DNA of 37,408 nt from Nocardioides acrostichi (GTDB taxonomy: Bacteria; Actinomycetota; Actinomycetes; Propionibacteriales; Nocardioidaceae): positions 1 through 37,408 of the forward strand of contig NZ_JADIVZ010000018.1 in NCBI RefSeq assembly GCF_015319165.1, written 5' to 3'. The position numbers and the translations under genes were made by a program. The notes beneath the pieces are model-generated. The model did not search any database and had not been told where the DNA came from. It was given only the letters and a program-made list of their open reading frames with translations. The number at the start of each line of letters is the position of its first letter. The stretch's first letter is position 1. Below are positions 1-6,604 of this stretch, piece by piece.

Positions 1-81
1 TATCTATCCGAGGAGTCCATGGCCCTGCTCGCCGACACCATGGATACTGAACACCGTGCCGCCATCAACAGCGGCGAGTAG
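1..81 (+). CDS. C-terminal fragment of an unidentified protein
   Basis: The first reading frame is open from base 1 and stops at TAG 79-81. It encodes about 26 residues ending in HRAAINSGE, an acidic, helix-like tail. Third codon positions are mostly G or C, as in the other genes of the window. The gene starts before the window and converges on the tRNA cluster. No family can be named from so short a tail. Confidence 0.5.
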   Translation, partial: YLSEESMALLADTMDTEHRAAINSGE

Positions 82-142
82 GGCACCGAGGACCACCTCA
101 AAGCCCACCACCCAACGGGGCTCTGTCCGCGGACACGGGGCG

Positions 143-226
143 TGGTACCCCCAACCGGATTCGAACCGGCGCTACCGCCGTGAAAGGGCGGGGTCTTCGG
201 CCACCCGCCCGCTAAACGATGGGGGC
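143..226 (-). tRNA. tRNA-Glu(UUC), expanded D-loop, copy 1
   Basis: Read on the minus strand, this is an 84-nt tRNA with encoded CCA. The acceptor is GCCCCCA/TGGGGGT with a G-U first pair, the anticodon arm is CCGCC-CTTTCAC-GGCGG (anticodon TTC, glutamate), and the T arm carries TTCGAAT. The D-stem is GTTT/AGAC and the D-loop is about 17 nt, eight longer than the canonical copy at 367-442. The extra GGGCGGG can pair with the CCCGCCC of the anticodon stem, so misfolding is possible. It differs from copy 2 at two bases (GTTT for GTCT in the D-stem, and one D-loop base). It may be a functional variant or a decaying copy. Confidence 0.8.
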
Positions 227-254
227 CCGGCCCCACCCACGCGGACACCGGGCG

Positions 255-338
255 TGGTACCCCCAACCGGATTCGAACCGGCGCTACCGCCGTGAAAGGG
301 CGGGGTCTTCGGACACCCGCCCGCTAGACGATGGGGGC
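255..338 (-). tRNA. tRNA-Glu(UUC), expanded D-loop, copy 2
   Basis: This is a second 84-nt tRNA-Glu, exactly 112 bp from copy 1 and separated from its neighbours by the same 28-bp spacer. Acceptor, anticodon and T arms match the canonical copy. The D-stem is the standard GTCT/AGAC, but the loop is 17 nt and carries the same GGGCGGG insertion as copy 1. The 112-bp period shows that the cluster arose by tandem duplication. Confidence 0.82.
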
Positions 339-366
339 CCGGCCCCACCCACGCGGACACCGGGCG

Positions 367-442
367 TGGTACCCCCAACCGGATTCGAACCGGCGCTACC
401 GCCGTGAAAGGGCGGGGTCCTGGGCCGCTAGACGATGGGGGC
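367..442 (-). tRNA. tRNA-Glu(UUC), canonical copy
   Basis: This is a 76-nt tRNA with encoded CCA, the same length and layout as the E. coli tRNA-Glu. The acceptor is GCCCCCA/TGGGGGT, the D arm is GTCT-AGCGGCCCA-GGAC, the anticodon loop is CTTTCAC and the T loop is TTCGAAT. It is promoter-proximal in the three-gene cluster and presumably supplies normal glutamate decoding. In organisms that use the C5 route, tRNA-Glu also feeds tetrapyrrole synthesis. Confidence 0.95.
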
Positions 443-458
443 CGGATGCGCGTGCCGC

Positions 459-464
459 ATCTTA
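459..464 (-). promoter_or_regulatory. Putative -10 box of the tRNA-Glu cluster
   Basis: On the minus strand TAAGAT lies 16-17 nt upstream of the mature 5' end of the first tRNA-Glu, a usual distance for a tRNA promoter. No convincing -35 box is seen 17 nt further upstream. Confidence 0.35.
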
Positions 465-546
465 CGCACCGCAGGAGGGCCGCCTCCTCATCCCGCCCCC
501 GCACCGCGCCCCGCACCGGTGTCAGCAGGCTCACACCGCCGTCACG

Positions 547-582
547 TTGACCGGTAAACCCACGCCTCGGTAGTTTACCGGT
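547..582 (+). promoter_or_regulatory. Promoter with operator-like inverted repeat
   Basis: ACCGGTAAAC (550-559) and GTTTACCGGT (573-582) form a perfect 10-bp inverted repeat with a 13-bp spacer. The arms overlap a possible -35 (TTGACC, 547-552) and -10 (TAGTTT, 571-576). Each arm contains the self-complementary ACCGGT, as in LacI-family operators with a central CG. The site lies upstream of the small gene at 607 and the lacI-family gene at 887, so autoregulation by that LacI protein is a reasonable inference. Confidence 0.5.
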
Positions 583-606
583 ATAGAAACCCAGAGAGGA
601 GTTCCC

Positions 607-828
607 ATGAGCTACGAGTCCCTGCCCTACCTCATCGGCCAGTCGGCCGTCCGTGACCGCGCCACGAGCGCGCAGCCGGGCGCTCCGGTGGTCGACGACG
701 CACCTCACCGCACCCTCGCCGGCCTCGGCGCTCGCGTCGCGACACTGCGCGAGCACACCGCCGAAGGGCTGCGCAACGTGGCAGGGTGGGTCGAGCCGCG
801 GCACCAGCCGCGACACAGCACGACCTGA
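607..828 (+). CDS. Small protein of unknown function (73 aa)
   Basis: This short gene encodes 73 residues with strong G/C third-position bias. A clear ribosome site, GAGAGGAG, lies about 6 nt before the ATG. The N-terminal part is mixed. The middle (RTLAGLGARVATLREHTAEG) looks like an amphipathic helix, and the C-terminus is rich in His, Arg and Pro. No membrane segment or known motif is visible. It is the first gene behind the inverted-repeat promoter at 547-582 and lies 58 bp upstream of the LacI-family regulator in the same direction, so the two are probably cotranscribed. No function is assigned. Confidence 0.6.
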   Translation: MSYESLPYLIGQSAVRDRATSAQPGAPVVDDAPHRTLAGLGARVATLREHTAEGLRNVAGWVEPRHQPRHSTT

Positions 829-886
829 CCCGGCTGCCCTCAGCGGGGTGTCGTCGTGCCGATCCGCCTCGAAGGAGCACGGCGAC

Positions 887-1987
887 ATGGCGAAGGTGAC
901 GCTGCAGTCCGTGGCCGATGCCGTGGGCGTCAGCCGGATGACGGTGTCGAACGCCTTCAGCCGCCCCCAGAAGCTCTCCGCCGACCTGCGCGCTCGCATC
1001 ATGGCCGTCGCCGAGGAGATGGGCTACATCGGCCCCGACCCCGCGGCCAGGGCCTTGGCCAGGGGCCGCACCGGCACCGTCGGACTGCTCATCACCGGGC
1101 GCATGAGCGAGGTGTCCCGTGACGCCGTCGCCACCGAGTTCATGGTGGCCGTGGCCGACCGGCTCGCCGACCACGATCTGGCGCTGACCCTGCTCAGCGC
1201 CGGCCTCGGCGTCGATCGCGAGGGCGACCACGATGCCGTCGTCCCCTCACGCGATGTGCCGATGGACGGCGCGCTGGTCTACGTCTGCGAGGTCGACTCG
1301 GCCGACCTCGCCTGGCTCCAGAAGCGCCGGCTGCCGCTGGTCACGGTCGACCAGGAACCGCTCGACGGCTTTCCGGCCGTCAACGTCGACGATCACTTCG
1401 GTGCCGCTGCGGCCGCCCAGCACCTGGTCGACCTCGGCCACCGTCGGGTCGGGCTGCTCTCGCTCGAGCCGATCGGACCGGCCGACCGCTTCCAGTCACC
1501 CGCCGCCGACCGGTTCGCGGGCTGGCGCGAGGCCCTCGAGGCGGCGGGCATCGAGCCGACCGTCGCCCTGGCCGACTACCAGGATCTCGAGGCGATCCGC
1601 GCCGCCGCCGTCGGACTCCTCAGCGCCGACCCGCGCCCCACCGGCATCCTCTGCTTCTCCGACGTGCTCGCGGTGCAGGCGATCCGCGCGGCCGAGAGCC
1701 TGGGGCTCACCGTGCCCGACGACGTCTCGGTGGTCGGGTTCGACGACAGCTCGCTGGCGGTCTCGGTGCGCCCCACCCTCACCACCGTGAGCCAGCCGGT
1801 CAGCCGCAAGGGCGAGCTCGCGGTCGAGGAGCTCATCGCGCTGATGGCCACCGTGCGCGAGCGCGCCGACGAGCAGCCCGGCAGCAAGGGCGCCGCGGCG
1901 CCGACCCCCACCGCCGACGAGCCCGCCCGTACCGTGCTGCCCACCGCCCTGGTCGTGCGTGACTCCACGGCCCCACCACCGCAGTAG
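887..1987 (+). CDS. LacI-family transcriptional regulator
   Basis: This is a 366-aa DNA-binding regulator that probably responds to a sugar or related small molecule. The ATG at 887 was chosen because AAGGAG lies 9 nt upstream and because the protein then begins directly with the LacI helix-turn-helix (MAKVTLQSVADAVGVSRMTV, residues 1-20). The hinge region PDPAARALARGRTGTVGLL follows, then a periplasmic-binding-protein-like effector domain. Conserved pieces include VNVDDHFGAAAAAQHLVDLG, GILCFSDVLAVQAIRAA and VSVVGFDDS. The C-terminus has an Ala/Pro-rich insertion before LVVRDST. It probably binds the ACCGGT inverted repeat upstream of the 73-aa gene (inference). No sugar transporter or catabolic operon is adjacent, so the ligand cannot be guessed. 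Confidence 0.93.
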   Translation: MAKVTLQSVADAVGVSRMTVSNAFSRPQKLSADLRARIMAVAEEMGYIGPDPAARALARGRTGTVGLLITGRMSEVSRDAVATEFMVAVADRLADHDLALTLLSAGLGVDREGDHDAVVPSRDVPMDGALVYVCEVDSADLAWLQKRRLPLVTVDQEPLDGFPAVNVDDHFGAAAAAQHLVDLGHRRVGLLSLEPIGPADRFQSPAADRFAGWREALEAAGIEPTVALADYQDLEAIRAAAVGLLSADPRPTGILCFSDVLAVQAIRAAESLGLTVPDDVSVVGFDDSSLAVSVRPTLTTVSQPVSRKGELAVEELIALMATVRERADEQPGSKGAAAPTPTADEPARTVLPTALVVRDSTAPPPQ

Positions 1988-2006
1988 TCGGAACCGAGAA
2001 GGGCGC

Positions 2007-2954
2007 TCAGCCGAGCAGTTCGGTGCGCCGCGCGGCGAGCGTGGCCAGCTCTGCGTCGAGAGCCGTGGCACGCCGCACCAGCTCCTCACGGGCCCCGAGC
2101 ACGGCCCGGCGCGCCCGGGCCACGCGCTCGCCCGCCTCCGAGATCCGGTTGCGCACCGCCCAGTCGCTGAAGATGTTGTCGAAGAACACGTCGAAGGTGC
2201 GGGCGAGCTGGGTGACCTCGACGCCGCCGACCGCGGCCATGCCGACGTCGGCCAGTTCGGCCGAGAGCCGGCGCAGCGCCTGGTCGGCCGCAGCCATCCG
2301 CGCCTGGGCGCGGTCCATCCGGTCGTACTTCGCCATGTCGGTGAGCATCCCTCCGCCACCGAAGGTGTCCCAGGCGGCCCACCCGCCCGCGGACTCCAGC
2401 ATCCGGCCCGCCTCGCCCAGCGCGGCGAGCGCGGCGTCGGCGGCCTGGAGCGCCTCGATCGTCTCGGTGCGGGTCGACGCCGCGGTGCCGAGATGTTGCG
2501 CCACGTCGTCGAGCTCGGCTGCCGCCGGGTGCCCGGTGGTGGCCATCCACTCCTGCTTGGCGACCCGTGCAGCCTCGAGCTGCGCGCTCACGTCGCCCAG
2601 TGCCGCGCGAGCAGCCTCGGCGGCCGACCGCTCCGCGCGCGCCTGCTGCACTCGCTGCTCGGCGACCGCCGCGCGGTACTGCGCCGCCTGCTGCTCGGCG
2701 CGCTCCCGGTCGAGGTCAGCGTCGCGGCTGCCGCGCAGCGCCGCCCAGATGCGGGTGGGGCTGAACGACTCGAGCTTCTCGACGTCGGCGCTCTCGCTCG
2801 CCAGCTCGCGCCGGGCGGCGTCGAGCGCCGCCGACGCCTCGACCACGGCCCGGTCGGCTCGATCGATGCGCTGGCCCAGCCGGGTGTGGTCGGCCACGGC
2901 CTCGCGTGCCGACGCCAGCGCCGCGGTCACCTGCTCACCCGAGGTCTGCACCAT
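2007..2954 (-). CDS. Coiled-coil protein of unknown function (315 aa)
   Basis: This encodes a soluble protein dominated by Ala/Glu/Arg heptad-like sequence: residues about 5-70, 95-150 and 200-315 look like long coiled coils. Between them lies a conserved-looking segment WDTFGGGGMLTDMAKYDRMD (around residues 195-215) and further on FFDNIFSDWAVRNRI. I have seen this Trp/Gly-rich signature in uncharacterised conserved proteins of Gram-positive bacteria, but I know of no established function. There is no signal peptide. It starts 4 bp after the stop of the acetoacetate-CoA ligase gene on the same strand, so it is very probably the distal gene of that transcript. It converges with the lacI-family gene across only 19 bp. 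Confidence 0.8.
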   Translation of the reverse strand: MVQTSGEQVTAALASAREAVADHTRLGQRIDRADRAVVEASAALDAARRELASESADVEKLESFSPTRIWAALRGSRDADLDRERAEQQAAQYRAAVAEQRVQQARAERSAAEAARAALGDVSAQLEAARVAKQEWMATTGHPAAAELDDVAQHLGTAASTRTETIEALQAADAALAALGEAGRMLESAGGWAAWDTFGGGGMLTDMAKYDRMDRAQARMAAADQALRRLSAELADVGMAAVGGVEVTQLARTFDVFFDNIFSDWAVRNRISEAGERVARARRAVLGAREELVRRATALDAELATLAARRTELLG

Positions 2955-2958
2955 CGGG

Positions 2959-4980
2959 TCAGCCTAGTGGCGCGTGCGCCTCCGGGTCGGCCAAGGCGGC
3001 GAGCTCGGCCAGGGCGCGGGGGTCGTCGAGGGCTCCGGCGGAGGCGACATCGGCCGGGTCGGCACCGCGCAGGATCTTCTTGACCGGCACCTCGAGCTTC
3101 TTGCCCGACAGCGTGCGAGGCAGGGCGCGCACGACGTGCAGGGTGTCGGGGACGTGCCGCGGAGAGAGTCGCGAGCGCAACCGCCCGGCCACGAGCGACC
3201 GCAGCTCGTCGGCGGCCAGCGCCGTGCCGACGTCGGTGAGCGAGACCAGCAGCACGAGCTCGCCGGCGTCGCCGGCATCGCTCTCGAGATGCACGACCAG
3301 GGAGTCCTTGACCTCGGGCAGTTCCTCGACGACGCGGTAGAACTCCGCGGTGCCGAGCCGCACGCCGCCGCGGTTGAGCGTGGCATCGGAGCGACCCGTG
3401 ATGACCAGCGACCCGCGCTCGGTGATGCGCACCCAGTCGCCGTGGCGCCACACCCCGGGGATGTCCTCGAAGTAGGCCGCCCGGTAGCGCGAGCCGTCGT
3501 CGTCGCCCCAGAAACCGACCGGCATCGAGGGCATCGGCGCGGTGATGACCAGCTCGCCGACCTCACCCACCGCCGCACGCCACTGCCCCGAGCCGGGCGC
3601 CGGCTCCACGAACGCCTCGACGGCGATGCCGGGCAGCCGTGCCGAGATCTCGCCCTCCCACACCGGGGTGAGCGGGGTGGCGCCGACGAACCCGTTGCAC
3701 ACGTCGGTCCCGCCCGAGAGCGACCCGATCTGCAACCGTCCACCGGCCGGGCGCACGGCCTCGTCGACCCAGGCGAAGCCCTCGGCCGGCAGCGGCGCGC
3801 CCGTGGAGCCGAGCCCGCGCAGCCGTGCGAGGTCGACGTCGGCTGCGGGCGTGAGCCCCTCCTTGCGGCAGGTCATGAGGAACGGCGCCGAGGTGCCGTA
3901 GTAGGTCAACCCCGCGGAGGCGACCAGCTCCCACTGCGACATCAGCGAGGGCCACGCCGGGTTGCCGTCGAAGAGCACCACGGTCGAGCCGACCAGCAGC
4001 CCGCTGACCAGGTAGTTCCACATCATCCAGCCGGTGGTGGAGAACCACGAGAACCGGTCGGTGGGGCCGAGGTCGGTGAAGAGTCCGATGGCCGAGGCGT
4101 GGCCGAGCATGATGCCGCCGTGGCCGTGCACGATCGGCTTGGGCAGGCCGGTGGTGCCCGAGCTGAACAGCACGTAGAGGGGGTGGTCGAAGGGCACCGG
4201 CTCGAACTCCAGCTCCGCGTCGGCCGACCCCAGCTCGCTCCACGGCACCGCCCCCTGCGGCCCGCTGGAGGCGGCGTCCAGGTAGGGAAGGTGGACGACG
4301 GCCCGCACCGACGGCACCGCGGCGAGCACCTCGCTCACCTCGGCCGCCCGCGAGACCGGCTTGTCCCCGTAGCGGTACCCGTCGACGGCCAACAGCACGC
4401 TCGGCTCGAGCTGGCCGAGCCGGTCGACCACCGACTGGGTGCCGAACTCGGGCGCCACCGAGCAGAAGACCGCACCCAGCGAGGCGGCGGCCAGCAGGAA
4501 CACGAGTGTCTCGCCGATGTTCGGCGCGTAGGCGGCGACCCGGTCGCCGCGGCCGACCCCGAGCGAGACCAGCCCCGCACGCACCCGGGCCACGTCGGCG
4601 CGCAGCGCGAGCGACGTCCACGACACCTCCTCGCGCGACTGCGAGTGCGACACGACGACCACGTCGTCGTCGGCGCGGCCGGGCAGCGCGAGCATCGCCT
4701 GGGCGTAGTTGGTGGTGACGCCGGGAAACCAGACCGCCCCGGGCAGGGAGGCGTCGGCCAGCGCGACCGACGGCTCGGCCGACCCGGCGGTGACCGGCAG
4801 GCCGCACTCGCGCCAGACCGCGAGCCACCAGGCGTCGAGGTGCTCGAGGGTCCAGACCCGGAACTCCTCATAGCTCGCGAAGTCGCCCAGGCCCGAGGCC
4901 AGCCGACCCAGCCGGGAGGCCGACCACGCACCGGGCTCCCACAGCACGCGGGGGTCGCCAGTTCGGGTGTCTGTCGTCAC
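2959..4980 (-). CDS. aacS: Acetoacetate-CoA ligase
   Basis: This cytosolic adenylate-forming enzyme (673 aa, family about 650) activates acetoacetate to acetoacetyl-CoA with ATP. The N-terminal ACS-type region (WTLEHLDAWWLAVW) precedes the P-loop SSGTTGLPKPIVHG (about residue 270). Acetoacetyl-CoA synthetase-like features follow: WFSTTGWMMWNYLVSGLL, YYGTSAPF (about 358) and SLSGGTDVCNGFVG. The C-terminal lid has GRSDATLNRGGVRLGTAEFY (about 530-550) and the catalytic lysine region LPRTLSGKKLEVPVKKI (about 615-630). The GTG at 4980 was chosen because further upstream the frame runs antisense into the divergent monooxygenase gene. No clear Shine-Dalgarno is visible. The coiled-coil gene follows after 4 bp, and the divergent monooxygenase starts only 45 bp away, suggesting a shared control region and a role in ketone-body or ketone catabolism (inference). 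Confidence 0.93.
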   Translation of the reverse strand: MTTDTRTGDPRVLWEPGAWSASRLGRLASGLGDFASYEEFRVWTLEHLDAWWLAVWRECGLPVTAGSAEPSVALADASLPGAVWFPGVTTNYAQAMLALPGRADDDVVVVSHSQSREEVSWTSLALRADVARVRAGLVSLGVGRGDRVAAYAPNIGETLVFLLAAASLGAVFCSVAPEFGTQSVVDRLGQLEPSVLLAVDGYRYGDKPVSRAAEVSEVLAAVPSVRAVVHLPYLDAASSGPQGAVPWSELGSADAELEFEPVPFDHPLYVLFSSGTTGLPKPIVHGHGGIMLGHASAIGLFTDLGPTDRFSWFSTTGWMMWNYLVSGLLVGSTVVLFDGNPAWPSLMSQWELVASAGLTYYGTSAPFLMTCRKEGLTPAADVDLARLRGLGSTGAPLPAEGFAWVDEAVRPAGGRLQIGSLSGGTDVCNGFVGATPLTPVWEGEISARLPGIAVEAFVEPAPGSGQWRAAVGEVGELVITAPMPSMPVGFWGDDDGSRYRAAYFEDIPGVWRHGDWVRITERGSLVITGRSDATLNRGGVRLGTAEFYRVVEELPEVKDSLVVHLESDAGDAGELVLLVSLTDVGTALAADELRSLVAGRLRSRLSPRHVPDTLHVVRALPRTLSGKKLEVPVKKILRGADPADVASAGALDDPRALAELAALADPEAHAPLG

Positions 4981-5025
4981 ACCCCCAACGTAGACCCGAC
5001 CGCCGACACCGGGCAGGCTGGCTCC

Positions 5026-6522
5026 GTGGCATCGACCAGCACGACCCGAGCAGTGACCAGAGCCGTGGTCATCGGCGCCGGCTTCGGTGGCCTCGGCACG
5101 GCTCGTGCGCTGCGCGCGCAGGGCGTCGAGGTGGTGGTGCTGGAGCGGGCCGACGCCATCGGCGGCGTCTGGCGCGACAACACCTACCCCGACGCCGCCT
5201 GCGACGTGCCCTCGCCGCTGTACTCCTGGTCGTGGGCGCCGAACCCGGAGTGGCCACGGCGCTACTCCAAGCAGCCGGAGATCCTCCACTACCTGCGTCG
5301 CACCGCCGCCGACGAGGGCCTCACCGACCTGGTGCGCACCGGCCAGGAGGTCGTCGGCGCCACCCTCGACGAGAGCACCGGCACCTGGCACATCACCTGC
5401 GCCGACGGGTCGGCCTACGACGCCGACCTGGTGGTCAGCGCGGTCGGTCAGCTCTCGAACCCGGTGATCCCACCGATCCCGAGCACCTTCGCCGGCCCCA
5501 CCTTCCACTCCGCGCAGTGGCGCCACGACGTCGACCTCACCGGCCGGCGGGTGGCCGTGATCGGCACCGGCGCGAGCGCGATCCAGTTCGTGCCGGGCAT
5601 CGTCGAGGCGGTCGCACACCTCGACGTGTTCCAGCGCTCGGCGCCCTACGTCGTCCCGAAGCCCGACCAGGAGTACGGGCCCCGCTACCGCCGGCTGCTC
5701 CAGCGCGGCCTGCTCGACCTCGAGCGGCGCGGCATCTTCGGCCTCTCCGAGCAGCTCAATGCCGCGTTCACCGGGGGCACCCGCCGCTCCCGCGTGCTCC
5801 TGCGCGGCCTGCGCCTGGCCTGGCGTGCGCACCTGCGCCGCCAGGTGCCTAACCCCGCGTTGCGCCGCACGCTCACCCCCGACGCCGAGATCGGCTGCAA
5901 GCGCATCCTCTTCTCCAACGACTGGTACCCCGCGCTGGCGCGCGACCACGTGGCCGTGCACACCTCGGGCATCAGCCGCATCGAGTCCGACGGCGTCCGC
6001 ACGGCCGACGGCACGCTGCACCCGGCCGACGTGCTGATCTGGGGCACGGGGTTCGCCGCGACGTCCTTCCTCGACGGCATCGAGGTGCGGGGGTCGGGTG
6101 GGCGCACCCTCGCCGACACCTGGGCGCAGGGCGCTCGGGCCCACCTCGGCGTGATGGTGCCGGGTTTCCCGAACCTGTTCGTGGTCTACGGACCCAACAC
6201 CAACCTCGGCGGCTCCTCGATCATCGCGATGATGGAGGCGCAGGCCGCCTGGATCGCCCAGGTGGCGGCCCGCCTGGGCGAGGGCCGGCTGGCCGACGTC
6301 CGCCCCGAGGCCGAGCGACGCTTCGACGACGAGACGCAGTCGCGGCTGGCGACCTCGACCTGGGCGACCTGCGAGAGCTGGTACCGCGACGACTCGGTCG
6401 GCCGCATCACGACCAACTGGCCGGGCACGGTGCGTGAGTACCAGCGGCGCACGGCGCGCGTGTACTGGAACGACCTCGCGTGGCGGTCCGCACGGCCGGA
6501 AACGTCTCCGGAGGGTGCGTGA
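5026..6522 (+). CDS. Flavin monooxygenase, Baeyer-Villiger type
   Basis: This 498-aa NAD(P)H- and FAD-dependent oxygenase is of the class that turns ketones into esters or lactones. The N-terminal FAD Rossmann motif is GAGFGG (residues 17-22). The Baeyer-Villiger fingerprint appears as FAGPTFHSAQW (about 155-165), matching FxGxxxHxxxW, and is followed by the NADPH Rossmann motif VIGTGASAIQFVP (about 178-190). A C-terminal VYGPNTNLGGSS is typical of these enzymes. The GTG at 5026 is the likely start; an in-frame GTG eleven codons downstream is an alternative. It is divergent from aacS with 45 bp between them, so joint regulation of a ketone pathway is plausible. The substrate cannot be read from sequence. 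Confidence 0.88.
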   Translation: MASTSTTRAVTRAVVIGAGFGGLGTARALRAQGVEVVVLERADAIGGVWRDNTYPDAACDVPSPLYSWSWAPNPEWPRRYSKQPEILHYLRRTAADEGLTDLVRTGQEVVGATLDESTGTWHITCADGSAYDADLVVSAVGQLSNPVIPPIPSTFAGPTFHSAQWRHDVDLTGRRVAVIGTGASAIQFVPGIVEAVAHLDVFQRSAPYVVPKPDQEYGPRYRRLLQRGLLDLERRGIFGLSEQLNAAFTGGTRRSRVLLRGLRLAWRAHLRRQVPNPALRRTLTPDAEIGCKRILFSNDWYPALARDHVAVHTSGISRIESDGVRTADGTLHPADVLIWGTGFAATSFLDGIEVRGSGGRTLADTWAQGARAHLGVMVPGFPNLFVVYGPNTNLGGSSIIAMMEAQAAWIAQVAARLGEGRLADVRPEAERRFDDETQSRLATSTWATCESWYRDDSVGRITTNWPGTVREYQRRTARVYWNDLAWRSARPETSPEGA

Positions 6523-6604
6523 TCCGGCGCATTCGCGCCTCGCTCACGGCGGTTTGCTCCGATTTCACCCCGCCGGGCGAGGATTGGGCCACACTGGCCG
6601 GGTG

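Noticed and set aside
653..886. Longer N-terminus for the LacI-family regulator
   Set aside because: The extension overlaps the 73-aa gene in another frame and has no motif. ATG 887 has a good ribosome site and begins at the helix-turn-helix.
2974..5025. Rightward open frame running through the aacS region into the monooxygenase
   Set aside because: It is antisense to aacS and has no recognisable sequence until the FAD motif. The monooxygenase start was placed at GTG 5026.
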